Made by a program: the position numbers and the translations under genes
Shown: positions 47,217 through 59,048 of the stretch, piece by piece
How positions within the stretch are numbered: the stretch's first letter is position 1
Layout of the letters: each line of letters begins with the position of its first letter
Source: Pristionchus mayeri
Lineage: Eukaryota; Nematoda; Chromadorea; Rhabditida; Neodiplogasteridae
Direction of reading: 5' to 3'
NCBI GenBank assembly: GCA_036245805.1
Contig: BTRK01000002.1
Location: 15,617,067-15,681,066 of the forward strand
Length of the DNA: 64,000 nucleotides
The notes under the pieces: model-generated
Seen by the model: only the letters and a program-made list of their open reading frames with translations
Database searches by the model: none
Told to the model about the DNA's origin: nothing

Positions 47217-49334
47217 ATCCTGAAACAAGAGATGAGCGATAGATGATAGACGAAGGTCAACTAAAGAGGTCAGACTCAGATAAGAAATTTCACTCGCTAT
47301 TCGATCAAAGCGCGCGTGAACAATCAGATTCGTAATCGTTCTCCGTGCACGGCAAGGGTATATTATGCGATAGTTAGAAAGATGTTTCAATGATTTCGAT
47401 CGTGATCTTATTCATTGACGTGGCACATGAAGAATGGGCTGATGAGCATCCTACACCGGACCTTTAGTCGAGATTGTGATAGGAAGAGAAGTGGGAAACA
47501 AAGAGAGCCACAAAAATGAGTACATTTGTACCGACAGTCTTCATTGCTTGGTTACTGATAGGCCCCTAACCAGTTTGAGGAAAAGAAAAAAAACAATTTG
47601 AGGGCGGAAATAAATACAGAATGCGAGGAGGATCCCATTTCTTCTAAATTAGTTGACAATAAAATTTGTTGCAAAATTGTTAGATGAATATTATCATCAT
47701 TTTTGGAAGCGCGCATGGTCGGTGATTGCATAATATCCAGATTATCAGAGTCAAGTGGTATGTATGCACGTCTCCATTTACTGTTGACGTGCATGTAGTG
47801 AAGGTGTAGTCTGAAGAAAAAAATGATGCGAGTCGATCAGTGATGCTTGGATTGGAGCTGATAGTGCTCAGCATTCCAATAAAATGTGTTTACCACGTGA
47901 ATTCCAGTCTATATCTCAGAAAGTTGCATTCCATTCGCCTTCTTTCTCACCAGGTTTCATCACACGATCAGTTCTTATCTGCCAGCGCTAATTTTAATCT
48001 TATGAAATGTTTCACGTTTTGAAGAGAAGGTGGACTTCGACCCTGACTATCATAATTAAGCCCAGTTTAACCGGGAATTCAGAAAGCGATACATATCCGT
48101 CGATTTAACAGCAATCAAACTGTCGAGTGATGCAGAGCATTGAAGAGAGGCGCAATCCAGTACAATATTGTAACGTGTACCGACGCGGTCCTACTTGCCA
48201 ATGATACAAATCGCTCACATCTATTCCTTGATCACCAACCAGCGTCCGGCAAATATCTCCCTCACTCACCCTAATCTCGGATGTTAACGATGCACATAAA
48301 CGCCGTATCCCTTACAAATGGTTTATATTAGTCCACGTTCCTGTTTTCGCTTTAGGCTTTAGAAAATAAAAATGGAATTGCAATCTCATGAATATAGTCT
48401 CTATTTTTAAATTGTGAAGACTGTAGTAGAGCGGAGAGGTTGGCATCTACACCATAAATAGGCTGGTTCAGCAAGCATCAATATTTTCCATACAATGCGC
48501 ACGCACACCTACTGAATAGCCCATATTATATTTAGTTTTGATGAATCTCGACGCTGTTCTGATCCTGAACTTTCGGCTACTCATTTACTAATACATCTCC
48601 ATTTACAAGCTACCAGAAAAGCTCATTACATTAGAATTTTGTTTTCGGGAAAACCACAGTTCGCACAGGCCGAGCAAAAGTTGTTTGATATTCTTGAGAT
48701 GACGAATAGCGTTAATCAGGACGCAAACTTTCAAAGTGTGATTCAAAAAAGATGCTTGATAAGACCAGCGAAAGTGCAGAATAATGCATATTATTCAGTT
48801 TTCTGGTTACTGACCAATTTCGAACAGCACCTGGGAACCGAGAATGAAGACGAGCAGATGGTTTGGTGCTCTTTTTGCCGATCTCCGAGAACAACCTCAA
48901 CACTGTTGAAAATAGATGGCGAGACGAAAATCGTGTTTTTCATAATAAGCACCATCTGAATTCTTGCATGGTGATCGATCATACCTCGAATCCAACACAG
49001 ACGCCCACACACATATGTAAACATACTATCTCTAAAAAGATTCACGGTACTCAAGATGCGCCTCGAGCTTTCTCGAGCTTTCTTGAATAGTCATCAGACT
49101 TTCCATTTGCAAGCTTCTATAAGATCAGGAAAGTACACTAAATATTGTGGCTGCATGCCAATAACAACTACAAAAAGTAAAAGATCACATACAAAAACCT
49201 CGTGTTATTCCATTTCAGGCATCTGGTAATAAAAATCTATTCGAACAATAAGCATATGAAGACCAGTAATCTTAGTGAGCGGCTGCATTTATAAGATACT
49301 ACGGCTGATACTTCAAGTCATCCTTAATCGAGCG
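47217..49334. other. NHR 3 - Srh spacer (left arm)
   Basis: No gene supported. Homologous to 37478-39587. GGACCTTTAGTCG at 47458-47470. The 106-codon ORF at 48639-48959 lies in a stretch conserved as DNA with 38950-39200 but not as a reading frame. Confidence 0.5.
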
Positions 49335-50851
49335 ATGGCTCTCTACAATCTCACTCCGGAATTCATTTCGTATTCCGTAAAGTTCCTAAAAGTCAATGGG
49401 CTTATTTCTACAATCGTGTCTGGATTCGCCTTCTATTTGTTGATTTTCAAAACGCCGAAGGACAGCCGAAACTATTCGCGATTTCTCGTTCACGTTCAAG
49501 TAACTTCGTGCTTTGTCAATGTAACTAATTTATGAATATCTAGGTTTGGGTAACTGTTCTGGATATTCTCCTATGTTTCCTGCTCGTCCCAGTGCCGTTG
49601 TTTCCATGCGTAGGAACACTATGGTTCGGTGCGCTAAGAAATACCGGTGTCGATCCGCATTGCTTAGTGGTATGAGAACGCATTCAAAAGTTTATATTTA
49701 TAATCGGCATTTCAGGTTTTGATTTTAATCGCTGTCGGGAATGTGGCGGCTTCAATTAATATTTGCTTTCACTATCGATATGAAGCGATACTCTCAGCAG
49801 CTCAAGCCCAGGAGAAATCAGTACGTTTCTTATTAGTTCAATATGTATTAATGAAAAAGCAATGTTCCTCACAGTTAAAGAAGCGATTTGTGACTGTTTT
49901 GATTCGTGCTGCGATAATGGTCAATATATCCTCGCCCGGGATAGTATTTGCTTTCAAACGCCCACAAGAGTACGTTACGCAGAGCATGCTTGAGGTTTTA
50001 TTCGCTTAATCTTATCACAATAATTAATTTTCAGAATACTGAAGGAGTGAGTTGGATTATCGGTAGACACTACTCAATTCTAGCTTATACAATTAATGAT
50101 CGCCTTTCTCTAGTAACTTTTGTAGTCACTGTATTGGTAATGCGTGACATTTAAAAAAAAAATTAAATTGTGTTTACAGGCCGGAACTATTAACGTGTGC
50201 ATATTTTGCTCGTTTGTGTTTCTCATATATCACTCTCTAAGAAAATATGTAACGATCAATTTGTCGATCAGATTTAATTGTTTTCATTTAGATGGGTGTG
50301 ATGAGCGAGAAATCGAGAAACATGCAGCGGAAACTCGTCAAACAACTCGTCATTCAAGTTTGGAACATTTTCATTATGAGAAGAACATCACAATTCAGAC
50401 AACATTCCCGATTGGATTACTCGGAATTCCTGTGTCTGTTTATTGTGCTTCAACAGGTTTTAATTTGTTCAGCACGAGTGAGTCCTTTTTTGAGGCGAAA
50501 TAGACACGATCAATTAAGGAACGTGTGTGATATTTGTATGCATACAATCTCTGCATTCACTCATTCACTCGTGCCTTGCCATACTTCTCAATGATGCCTA
50601 TCGAAATACAATCCGAAGGTTTGCGAAGTACATTTTGGATATTCTTCTTAAATCACACATTCAGATGGCTTGGAGCAATAGTTGAGAGAAGAAGTTCCAC
50701 CTCATCTATGGTAATTTTATCACTTATTCCAGTGTTCATAATTTCGCATATTTCAGCTTGTCAAATCAATCAATCTTTCTTCGTATACCCAGCGCGAAAT
50801 ATAATTGTTTTATCTGCACCTCAAGATGCAAATATCATCGGCTTGAAATAA
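49335..50851 (+). CDS. Srh/Sri-type chemoreceptor GPCR (left arm)
   Basis: Exons 49335-49499, 49544-49669, 49716-49820, 49875-49994, 50035-50136, 50180-50248, 50292-50357 and 50399-50477 join in phase. Membrane cores include LISTIVSGFAFYLLIF, ILLCFLLVPVPLFPCVGTLW, VLILIAVGNVAASINICF, IMVNISSPGIVFAF, VCIFCSFVFLIYHSL and FPIGLLGIPVSVYCAS; NMQRKLVKQLVIQ precedes TM6. The small intron 49821-49874 is a multiple of three without stops, so its use is inferred. In the next exon (LNDAYRNTIRR) the acceptor present in the 40.9-kb paralogue (CCTCCCTAG) is missing near 50590, so the last part of TM7 and the tail may be lost or spliced differently. The end coordinate is the last in-frame stop of the 3' ORF and is provisional. 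Confidence 0.6.
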
Positions 50852-51297
50852 TAAAACTTCCTTTCGTGAACAGTTTGTTCACTGATACAATGAGTATTGT
50901 AGAAGTGAGCACGGTTCATTGAGCTCAAAATTTACTCACGATTCTGTCTGTAGACAAGGTCATGTGTAAGGAAAGCATTTTTGTGTAAATCCGTAGGCGT
51001 GATTTCAATATGCCTGTTCCTCGTCGTCTCTATATTTGGTCCGTCTGTGAAAAACTTGCGTGGAAACGCGAAACGAAAAGATCGTTTGAAATTAACAATT
51101 CGGATCGATGCATGACACTTTTAGGGTATCGAAATAAGCGAAATTCTAAATCGAAAATATTCGTAGCAACAACACCAGATCTCCCGCGTATATCATTTAG
51201 ATAATGTTTTCTCGTTTATCGCATACATTGGGACAATGTTTTACTATGCATCCATTCCAATATATAGTTTGTCGGCAACATATGAAGTGGCATAGCA

Positions 51298-53188
51298 TTA
51301 TCGTTGCGAACTTGGATGTGCGGATTTTATTTCTGATACTGCTGATGAGATTGTTTTCGCCGGTCGAATGCAGAAGAAAGAGATAATGTATTCTCTGTAG
51401 GAAATCATAAATTAAAAAGACACTAGGTCGGATGATAATCCCACCGGATGAGAACCAAAAAGTACCCTTCTCCTGCACGTTCACAGAATTTTCCCAACGT
51501 GTCAAAAATGCTTTTGTGAGAGTTTTACAGAAGGGTCCATTTTTGGTTCAAATTCGGTGGGTTCTCATCCGCCGTAGTGCCAGTAAGAATCATATTGGCG
51601 ATACCTGTAGATCCTCACTCCGATTAGTGTAATCATCGCATCAATAATTGGGTAGAGAGTGAAGGCAAGTGACACCTGCCATTTGAGAACATATCTTAGC
51701 AAATACGTAATATCTTCTCACAAGTTGAGGCAACAATGAAAAGTCGAAAAATAGTGGTGCATGAATAATGAATGCGCATGGAAAGTAGACGAAGAGGAAA
51801 GGTATTACCATCTAAAAGATTCTTAAATTGCATAGGCTGATACAGCTGTTATGCAAAATTGGCGAAGCGATACTATTACTAGGGTTGGCAATACGAGGGG
51901 AGATTACGAGCTCGTTACCCTCCCCCTACTCTTATTTCGCAATCCGAGGAGGTGGAGGCGTAACGAGCTCGTAACCTTCCCTCGTATTGCAAACTCTAAC
52001 TAGTACCTGCAATATCAACGTTCTGAACAACTGTCGTTGCATTCGTTGCGTGGCGGGACTATGTGCCTTATGAGAGGTCCTTAAAAATTAAATTTAGTTG
52101 TTCTTTTTAACATCTTAACGTTTACGAATGCTCACTTCAGCAATTGAGCGATCATCACTGAGGAAGTAACAATAATTGTCGCCCAAAATGTCATGATTAG
52201 ATCAAGGGCAATCGTTCCAAAGAGTGAGGTTGGCCTAAGTTGGTCTTTATCATCCTGCAACATATATTGTATCGAGTGTCCAATTTTCTGCATTGTGAGG
52301 AGTAGAATCCTAATTCAAGTTCTACTTTCCAAATACTGGTTGATGACTAACATAATATAGTGCTCCAGCAGGTTGGCCGGCTCCAGGAAATTCTGCCTCA
52401 ATGAATGGTCGAACGTATGCTAGCAATTCCTCGTCCGGAGCATAGTTGAAGTAGCAGTTCAATCCCCTAAAATGGAACTGAAATAAACAAACAAATATGA
52501 GATATGTACCAGAGTATCTGTTGAAGCAGTGCGGTAGACAAGAGTAATAGTGAGGAGTTAAGTGGGGTGTAAAATTGGAGGCGAGCCGGCCTGTATATTA
52601 TGGGGTTTTGCACAGAAAATCAATATTTCGCAAACACCATTTCAACGCGATTAGTCGATAAAGGAAGAGATTCGATAGAATGGGCATCGCTTGCGAATGC
52701 GCAGCAGCAAAGAGACATACCCCAACCTGAAATAAAAATTGGCTGGTTTAGTATATGTTCATTTGGAATGAACATATACTTGCATCTGATTTTGAATTAC
52801 CCTGGAATTGAGGAGACCCTCAGCTAGCATGATGAAAGCATCATCATGGGCCGTTATCACCTGAAAAATAGTGAATTACCAGTATTTTTTAAACTCATAC
52901 TCTTACCGGTAGTGTGAGAGCATGAATTAGCGGAAAATATAGATCATTAATTGCAAACGCAAGTAGAAGATATCGATAACCACCCAAATCCTGAAAAAAA
53001 AATATTTAAAAATATTTTATCAGTGAGTTAACCTTTGATTTTCGAATGATCACCCAAATGAGAAAAATATTGGCAAGGAATGAGAGAACTGAAAGAGAGG
53101 AATGAATTGCTCAAAATGTTAGGGATAGCTCACCAATATTTACCATTTCGATAATCTCCAAAATGTGACATAGACTGCTCTTCGCCAT
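51298..53188 (-). CDS. Str-type chemoreceptor GPCR, array copy 4 (left arm)
   Basis: Exact mirror of 55195-57085; see that entry for the exon list. Start at 53188 (MAKSSLCHILEIIEMVNIG), stop 51298-51300. Twelve exons sum to 990 nt (329 residues), all phases consistent, no stop or shift, in contrast to copy 3. Seven hydrophobic segments; Str marks are QRQLFRTLILQ with MVIPFLFVYFPCA before TM6 and YPIIDAMITLIGVRIYR at the end of TM7. Two introns hold MITEs absent from copy 3. The upstream TATA-like box (53252-53261) and the conserved block (53271-53312) are kept. Confidence 0.85.
51422..51583. mobile_element. MITE copy, GGATGAG family (left arm)
   Basis: Inverted ends around CCGGATGAGAACCAAAAAG and TTTTTGGTTC...CTCATCCG, 162 bp, in the last intron of Str copy 4. 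Related copies at 31366 and 14172. The mirror copy is at 56800-56961. Confidence 0.65.
51883..51998. mobile_element. 116-bp foldback MITE (left arm)
   Basis: Nearly entire-length inverted repeat: starts GGTTGGCAATACGAGGGG, inner ACGAGCTCGT on both sides. Target duplication ACTAG at 51878-51882 and 51999-52003. In an intron of Str copy 4; absent from copies 2 and 3. The mirror copy is at 56385-56500. Confidence 0.8.
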
Positions 53189-53251
53189 GGGTCTCTGGAA
53201 GAGGAATTCAAGATTCAGTGATTTCTCTGCCTTGGGTACGGCTATTTCGGT

Positions 53252-53312
53252 CTATTTATAGCATTGTCCAGGTTCCCACAACCACGCACGTATATCGTAT
53301 TATTCTAAGAAC
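53252..53312 (-). promoter_or_regulatory. Conserved promoter block and TATA-like box of Str copy 4
   Basis: Minus-strand CTATAAATAG (53252-53261), 64-73 bp upstream of the start, and GGTTCCCACAACCACGCACG with TATTATTCTAAGAA just beyond. Mirror at 55071-55131. Upstream at 53459-53492 an 18-bp unit (GAGTAGGTGGGATGATT) is doubled here but single in copy 3 (near 43517). Confidence 0.55.
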
Positions 53313-54147
53313 TATTCAAAAATTATGATCGAACCACTCCTTCCAGAGAACTAGCGCGAGTAGTATGAGCACTGAAACCGAACTTTGACGAAAACCACAA
53401 ATTGTTCTCTATGGTACGATGAGGTGGGCAATGATCAAGAACGTGTACAGCTGTGTGATTGAGTAGGTGGGATGATTGAGTAGGTGGGATGATATGAGGT
53501 CTGGACGGAGAATGAAAGATTTTGGAAATAACTTTGATGAAATGTGAAGACATCGGATGAGAGAGTGAACTTTGGTGGGGGCGAAAGAAGATTGAATAAT
53601 CAGCATGTGAATTCATCAACATTTCACTCAAACTATCAATAGAAAATATTTCAATTATGAATTATTTTGAATTAAAATGTTTTAATTTGCTAGCTTGTTG
53701 TCCATTGAAGAGTTTCCATACTCATGGACGTTTGTTTTGTGATCATCAACCATTAGCAGAGTTCATAAGGTTCATTGAGCACAATATTTCTCACGAGTGA
53801 TTCCGTAGGAGGATAAGGTCATCTGTAGAGGGCGTACTTTATTGAACAAAATCGTATCGACGACTTTTGAAATGCCATTTCATCATCATCAAAACATTTC
53901 CTCTGTCTGTGAGAAGAGGATTCGAAAATTATAAGTGCGCACTACAGTGCTTAATTAAACAAAGCTGCAGGTTTCCAAATAGTCAATACCGAAGTGTAAA
54001 CGAGCAATGCAATCGAGTTTAACAATGGAAAACATTTATCAAAGAACATTGCAGAGAAAATTGACATTTTTTTACAGGATTATCTCATTAATCGTAGATA
54101 AAAAACAATTAAATTTGTCAATTTTTCCAATGCGTTAGTTTCTTATA

Positions 54148-54235
54148 TGTATTTCTGATATCGAATTTCCCAAGCGAATTACTAGCAATGCAATACTATA
54201 TTAATCCGTCACCGTTTTGCAGACACAACAATTCT
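54148..54235. other. Spacer of the giant inverted duplication
   Basis: 88 bp, AT-rich, the only non-symmetric sequence between the arms. It does not resemble a known sequencing hairpin adapter. Head-to-head Str genes start about 1 kb to either side. Confidence 0.9.
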
Positions 54236-55194
54236 TATAAGAAACTAACGCATTGGAAAAATTGACAAATTTAATTGTTTTTTATCTACGATTAATGAGA
54301 TAATCCTGTAAAAAAATGTCAATTTTCTCTGCAATGTTCTTTGATAAATGTTTTCCATTGTTAAACTCGATTGCATTGCTCGTTTACACTTCGGTATTGA
54401 CTATTTGGAAACCTGCAGCTTTGTTTAATTAAGCACTGTAGTGCGCACTTATAATTTTCGAATCCTCTTCTCACAGACAGAGGAAATGTTTTGATGATGA
54501 TGAAATGGCATTTCAAAAGTCGTCGATACGATTTTGTTCAATAAAGTACGCCCTCTACAGATGACCTTATCCTCCTACGGAATCACTCGTGAGAAATATT
54601 GTGCTCAATGAACCTTATGAACTCTGCTAATGGTTGATGATCACAAAACAAACGTCCATGAGTATGGAAACTCTTCAATGGACAACAAGCTAGCAAATTA
54701 AAACATTTTAATTCAAAATAATTCATAATTGAAATATTTTCTATTGATAGTTTGAGTGAAATGTTGATGAATTCACATGCTGATTATTCAATCTTCTTTC
54801 GCCCCCACCAAAGTTCACTCTCTCATCCGATGTCTTCACATTTCATCAAAGTTATTTCCAAAATCTTTCATTCTCCGTCCAGACCTCATATCATCCCACC
54901 TACTCAATCATCCCACCTACTCAATCACACAGCTGTACACGTTCTTGATCATTGCCCACCTCATCGTACCATAGAGAACAATTTGTGGTTTTCGTCAAAG
55001 TTCGGTTTCAGTGCTCATACTACTCGCGCTAGTTCTCTGGAAGGAGTGGTTCGATCATAATTTTTGAATAGTTCTTAGAATAATACGATATACGTGCGTG
55101 GTTGTGGGAACCTGGACAATGCTATAAATAGACCGAAATAGCCGTACCCAAGGCAGAGAAATCACTGAATCTTGAATTCCTCTTCCAGAGACCC

Positions 55195-57085
55195 ATGGCG
55201 AAGAGCAGTCTATGTCACATTTTGGAGATTATCGAAATGGTAAATATTGGTGAGCTATCCCTAACATTTTGAGCAATTCATTCCTCTCTTTCAGTTCTCT
55301 CATTCCTTGCCAATATTTTTCTCATTTGGGTGATCATTCGAAAATCAAAGGTTAACTCACTGATAAAATATTTTTAAATATTTTTTTTTCAGGATTTGGG
55401 TGGTTATCGATATCTTCTACTTGCGTTTGCAATTAATGATCTATATTTTCCGCTAATTCATGCTCTCACACTACCGGTAAGAGTATGAGTTTAAAAAATA
55501 CTGGTAATTCACTATTTTTCAGGTGATAACGGCCCATGATGATGCTTTCATCATGCTAGCTGAGGGTCTCCTCAATTCCAGGGTAATTCAAAATCAGATG
55601 CAAGTATATGTTCATTCCAAATGAACATATACTAAACCAGCCAATTTTTATTTCAGGTTGGGGTATGTCTCTTTGCTGCTGCGCATTCGCAAGCGATGCC
55701 CATTCTATCGAATCTCTTCCTTTATCGACTAATCGCGTTGAAATGGTGTTTGCGAAATATTGATTTTCTGTGCAAAACCCCATAATATACAGGCCGGCTC
55801 GCCTCCAATTTTACACCCCACTTAACTCCTCACTATTACTCTTGTCTACCGCACTGCTTCAACAGATACTCTGGTACATATCTCATATTTGTTTGTTTAT
55901 TTCAGTTCCATTTTAGGGGATTGAACTGCTACTTCAACTATGCTCCGGACGAGGAATTGCTAGCATACGTTCGACCATTCATTGAGGCAGAATTTCCTGG
56001 AGCCGGCCAACCTGCTGGAGCACTATATTATGTTAGTCATCAACCAGTATTTGGAAAGTAGAACTTGAATTAGGATTCTACTCCTCACAATGCAGAAAAT
56101 TGGACACTCGATACAATATATGTTGCAGGATGATAAAGACCAACTTAGGCCAACCTCACTCTTTGGAACGATTGCCCTTGATCTAATCATGACATTTTGG
56201 GCGACAATTATTGTTACTTCCTCAGTGATGATCGCTCAATTGCTGAAGTGAGCATTCGTAAACGTTAAGATGTTAAAAAGAACAACTAAATTTAATTTTT
56301 AAGGACCTCTCATAAGGCACATAGTCCCGCCACGCAACGAATGCAACGACAGTTGTTCAGAACGTTGATATTGCAGGTACTAGTTAGAGTTTGCAATACG
56401 AGGGAAGGTTACGAGCTCGTTACGCCTCCACCTCCTCGGATTGCGAAATAAGAGTAGGGGGAGGGTAACGAGCTCGTAATCTCCCCTCGTATTGCCAACC
56501 CTAGTAATAGTATCGCTTCGCCAATTTTGCATAACAGCTGTATCAGCCTATGCAATTTAAGAATCTTTTAGATGGTAATACCTTTCCTCTTCGTCTACTT
56601 TCCATGCGCATTCATTATTCATGCACCACTATTTTTCGACTTTTCATTGTTGCCTCAACTTGTGAGAAGATATTACGTATTTGCTAAGATATGTTCTCAA
56701 ATGGCAGGTGTCACTTGCCTTCACTCTCTACCCAATTATTGATGCGATGATTACACTAATCGGAGTGAGGATCTACAGGTATCGCCAATATGATTCTTAC
56801 TGGCACTACGGCGGATGAGAACCCACCGAATTTGAACCAAAAATGGACCCTTCTGTAAAACTCTCACAAAAGCATTTTTGACACGTTGGGAAAATTCTGT
56901 GAACGTGCAGGAGAAGGGTACTTTTTGGTTCTCATCCGGTGGGATTATCATCCGACCTAGTGTCTTTTTAATTTATGATTTCCTACAGAGAATACATTAT
57001 CTCTTTCTTCTGCATTCGACCGGCGAAAACAATCTCATCAGCAGTATCAGAAATAAAATCCGCACATCCAAGTTCGCAACGATAA
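55195..57085 (+). CDS. Str-type chemoreceptor GPCR, inverted copy of array copy 4 (right arm)
   Basis: Exons 55195-55249, 55295-55350, 55393-55476, 55523-55582, 55657-55745, 55793-55873, 55917-56031, 56129-56247, 56304-56376, 56572-56661, 56708-56778 and 56989-57085; total 990 nt, 329 residues. All introns are GT-AG. Membrane cores: VLSFLANIFLIWVIIRK, LLLAFAINDLYFPLIHALTL, ILSNLFLYRLIALKW, SSLLLLSTALLQQILW, DLIMTFWATIIVTSSVMIA, MVIPFLFVYFPCAFIIHA and VSLAFTLYPIIDAMITLIGV. The loop YAPDEELLAYVRPFIEAEFP lies between TM4 and TM5. The C-tail is IRPAKTISSAVSEIKS. It is identical to the left-arm gene and transcribed away from it, head to head. If the inversion is real, this locus carries two intact copies with shared promoter sequence. 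Confidence 0.85.
56385..56500. mobile_element. 116-bp foldback MITE (right arm)
   Basis: Mirror of 51883-51998 with its target duplication retained, in an intron of the inverted Str copy. Confidence 0.8.
56800..56961. mobile_element. MITE copy, GGATGAG family (right arm)
   Basis: Mirror of 51422-51583, last intron of the inverted Str copy. Confidence 0.65.
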
Positions 57086-57531
57086 TGCTATGCCACTTCA
57101 TATGTTGCCGACAAACTATATATTGGAATGGATGCATAGTAAAACATTGTCCCAATGTATGCGATAAACGAGAAAACATTATCTAAATGATATACGCGGG
57201 AGATCTGGTGTTGTTGCTACGAATATTTTCGATTTAGAATTTCGCTTATTTCGATACCCTAAAAGTGTCATGCATCGATCCGAATTGTTAATTTCAAACG
57301 ATCTTTTCGTTTCGCGTTTCCACGCAAGTTTTTCACAGACGGACCAAATATAGAGACGACGAGGAACAGGCATATTGAAATCACGCCTACGGATTTACAC
57401 AAAAATGCTTTCCTTACACATGACCTTGTCTACAGACAGAATCGTGAGTAAATTTTGAGCTCAATGAACCGTGCTCACTTCTACAATACTCATTGTATCA
57501 GTGAACAAACTGTTCACGAAAGGAAGTTTTA

Positions 57532-59048
57532 TTATTTCAAGCCGATGATATTTGCATCTTGAGGTGCAGATAAAACAATTATATTTCGCGCTGGGTATAC
57601 GAAGAAAGATTGATTGATTTGACAAGCTGAAATATGCGAAATTATGAACACTGGAATAAGTGATAAAATTACCATAGATGAGGTGGAACTTCTTCTCTCA
57701 ACTATTGCTCCAAGCCATCTGAATGTGTGATTTAAGAAGAATATCCAAAATGTACTTCGCAAACCTTCGGATTGTATTTCGATAGGCATCATTGAGAAGT
57801 ATGGCAAGGCACGAGTGAATGAGTGAATGCAGAGATTGTATGCATACAAATATCACACACGTTCCTTAATTGATCGTGTCTATTTCGCCTCAAAAAAGGA
57901 CTCACTCGTGCTGAACAAATTAAAACCTGTTGAAGCACAATAAACAGACACAGGAATTCCGAGTAATCCAATCGGGAATGTTGTCTGAATTGTGATGTTC
58001 TTCTCATAATGAAAATGTTCCAAACTTGAATGACGAGTTGTTTGACGAGTTTCCGCTGCATGTTTCTCGATTTCTCGCTCATCACACCCATCTAAATGAA
58101 AACAATTAAATCTGATCGACAAATTGATCGTTACATATTTTCTTAGAGAGTGATATATGAGAAACACAAACGAGCAAAATATGCACACGTTAATAGTTCC
58201 GGCCTGTAAACACAATTTAATTTTTTTTTTAAATGTCACGCATTACCAATACAGTGACTACAAAAGTTACTAGAGAAAGGCGATCATTAATTGTATAAGC
58301 TAGAATTGAGTAGTGTCTACCGATAATCCAACTCACTCCTTCAGTATTCTGAAAATTAATTATTGTGATAAGATTAAGCGAATAAAACCTCAAGCATGCT
58401 CTGCGTAACGTACTCTTGTGGGCGTTTGAAAGCAAATACTATCCCGGGCGAGGATATATTGACCATTATCGCAGCACGAATCAAAACAGTCACAAATCGC
58501 TTCTTTAACTGTGAGGAACATTGCTTTTTCATTAATACATATTGAACTAATAAGAAACGTACTGATTTCTCCTGGGCTTGAGCTGCTGAGAGTATCGCTT
58601 CATATCGATAGTGAAAGCAAATATTAATTGAAGCCGCCACATTCCCGACAGCGATTAAAATCAAAACCTGAAATGCCGATTATAAATATAAACTTTTGAA
58701 TGCGTTCTCATACCACTAAGCAATGCGGATCGACACCGGTATTTCTTAGCGCACCGAACCATAGTGTTCCTACGCATGGAAACAACGGCACTGGGACGAG
58801 CAGGAAACATAGGAGAATATCCAGAACAGTTACCCAAACCTAGATATTCATAAATTAGTTACATTGACAAAGCACGAAGTTACTTGAACGTGAACGAGAA
58901 ATCGCGAATAGTTTCGGCTGTCCTTCGGCGTTTTGAAAATCAACAAATAGAAGGCGAATCCAGACACGATTGTAGAAATAAGCCCATTGACTTTTAGGAA
59001 CTTTACGGAATACGAAATGAATTCCGGAGTGAGATTGTAGAGAGCCAT
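57532..59048 (-). CDS. Srh/Sri-type chemoreceptor GPCR, inverted copy (right arm)
   Basis: Exact mirror of 49335-50851: start at 59048 (MALYNLTPEFISYSVKFLKV), same exon series, same missing acceptor near the TM7 end (here near 57793). It is transcribed convergently with the Str gene at 55195-57085, with about 450 bp between their 3' ends, as in the left arm. Functional status is as for the left-arm gene: six membrane segments intact, C-terminus uncertain. Confidence 0.6.

Larger units (their letters stand above)
46599..54147 (+). repeat. Giant inverted duplication, left arm
   Basis: 7,549 bp, reverse complement of 54236-61784 (paired positions sum to 108383). All ORF pairs between arms are identical in sequence, and every stretch compared base by base agreed. 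The outer edge lies in intron 3 of NHR 3 (pairing stops at 46598/61785). The arm holds NHR 3 exons 1-3, the Srh copy at 49335 and Str copy 4. Confidence 0.97.

Noticed and set aside
48639..48959. 106-codon ORF (and its mirror at 59424-59744)
   Set aside because: DNA similarity to 38.95-39.2 kb exists, but the reading frame is not conserved; the mirror copy adds no independent evidence.
54148..54235. Spacer as a leftover sequencing hairpin adapter
   Set aside because: The 88 bp are AT-rich and do not resemble the purine/pyrimidine-rich hairpin adapter; an artefact by another route remains possible.
53323..55060. Identical 102-codon ORFs on either side of the palindrome centre
   Set aside because: They lie antisense in the Str upstream region and partly in the 18-bp repeat; symmetry alone explains their identity, and copy 3 has no equivalent frame.
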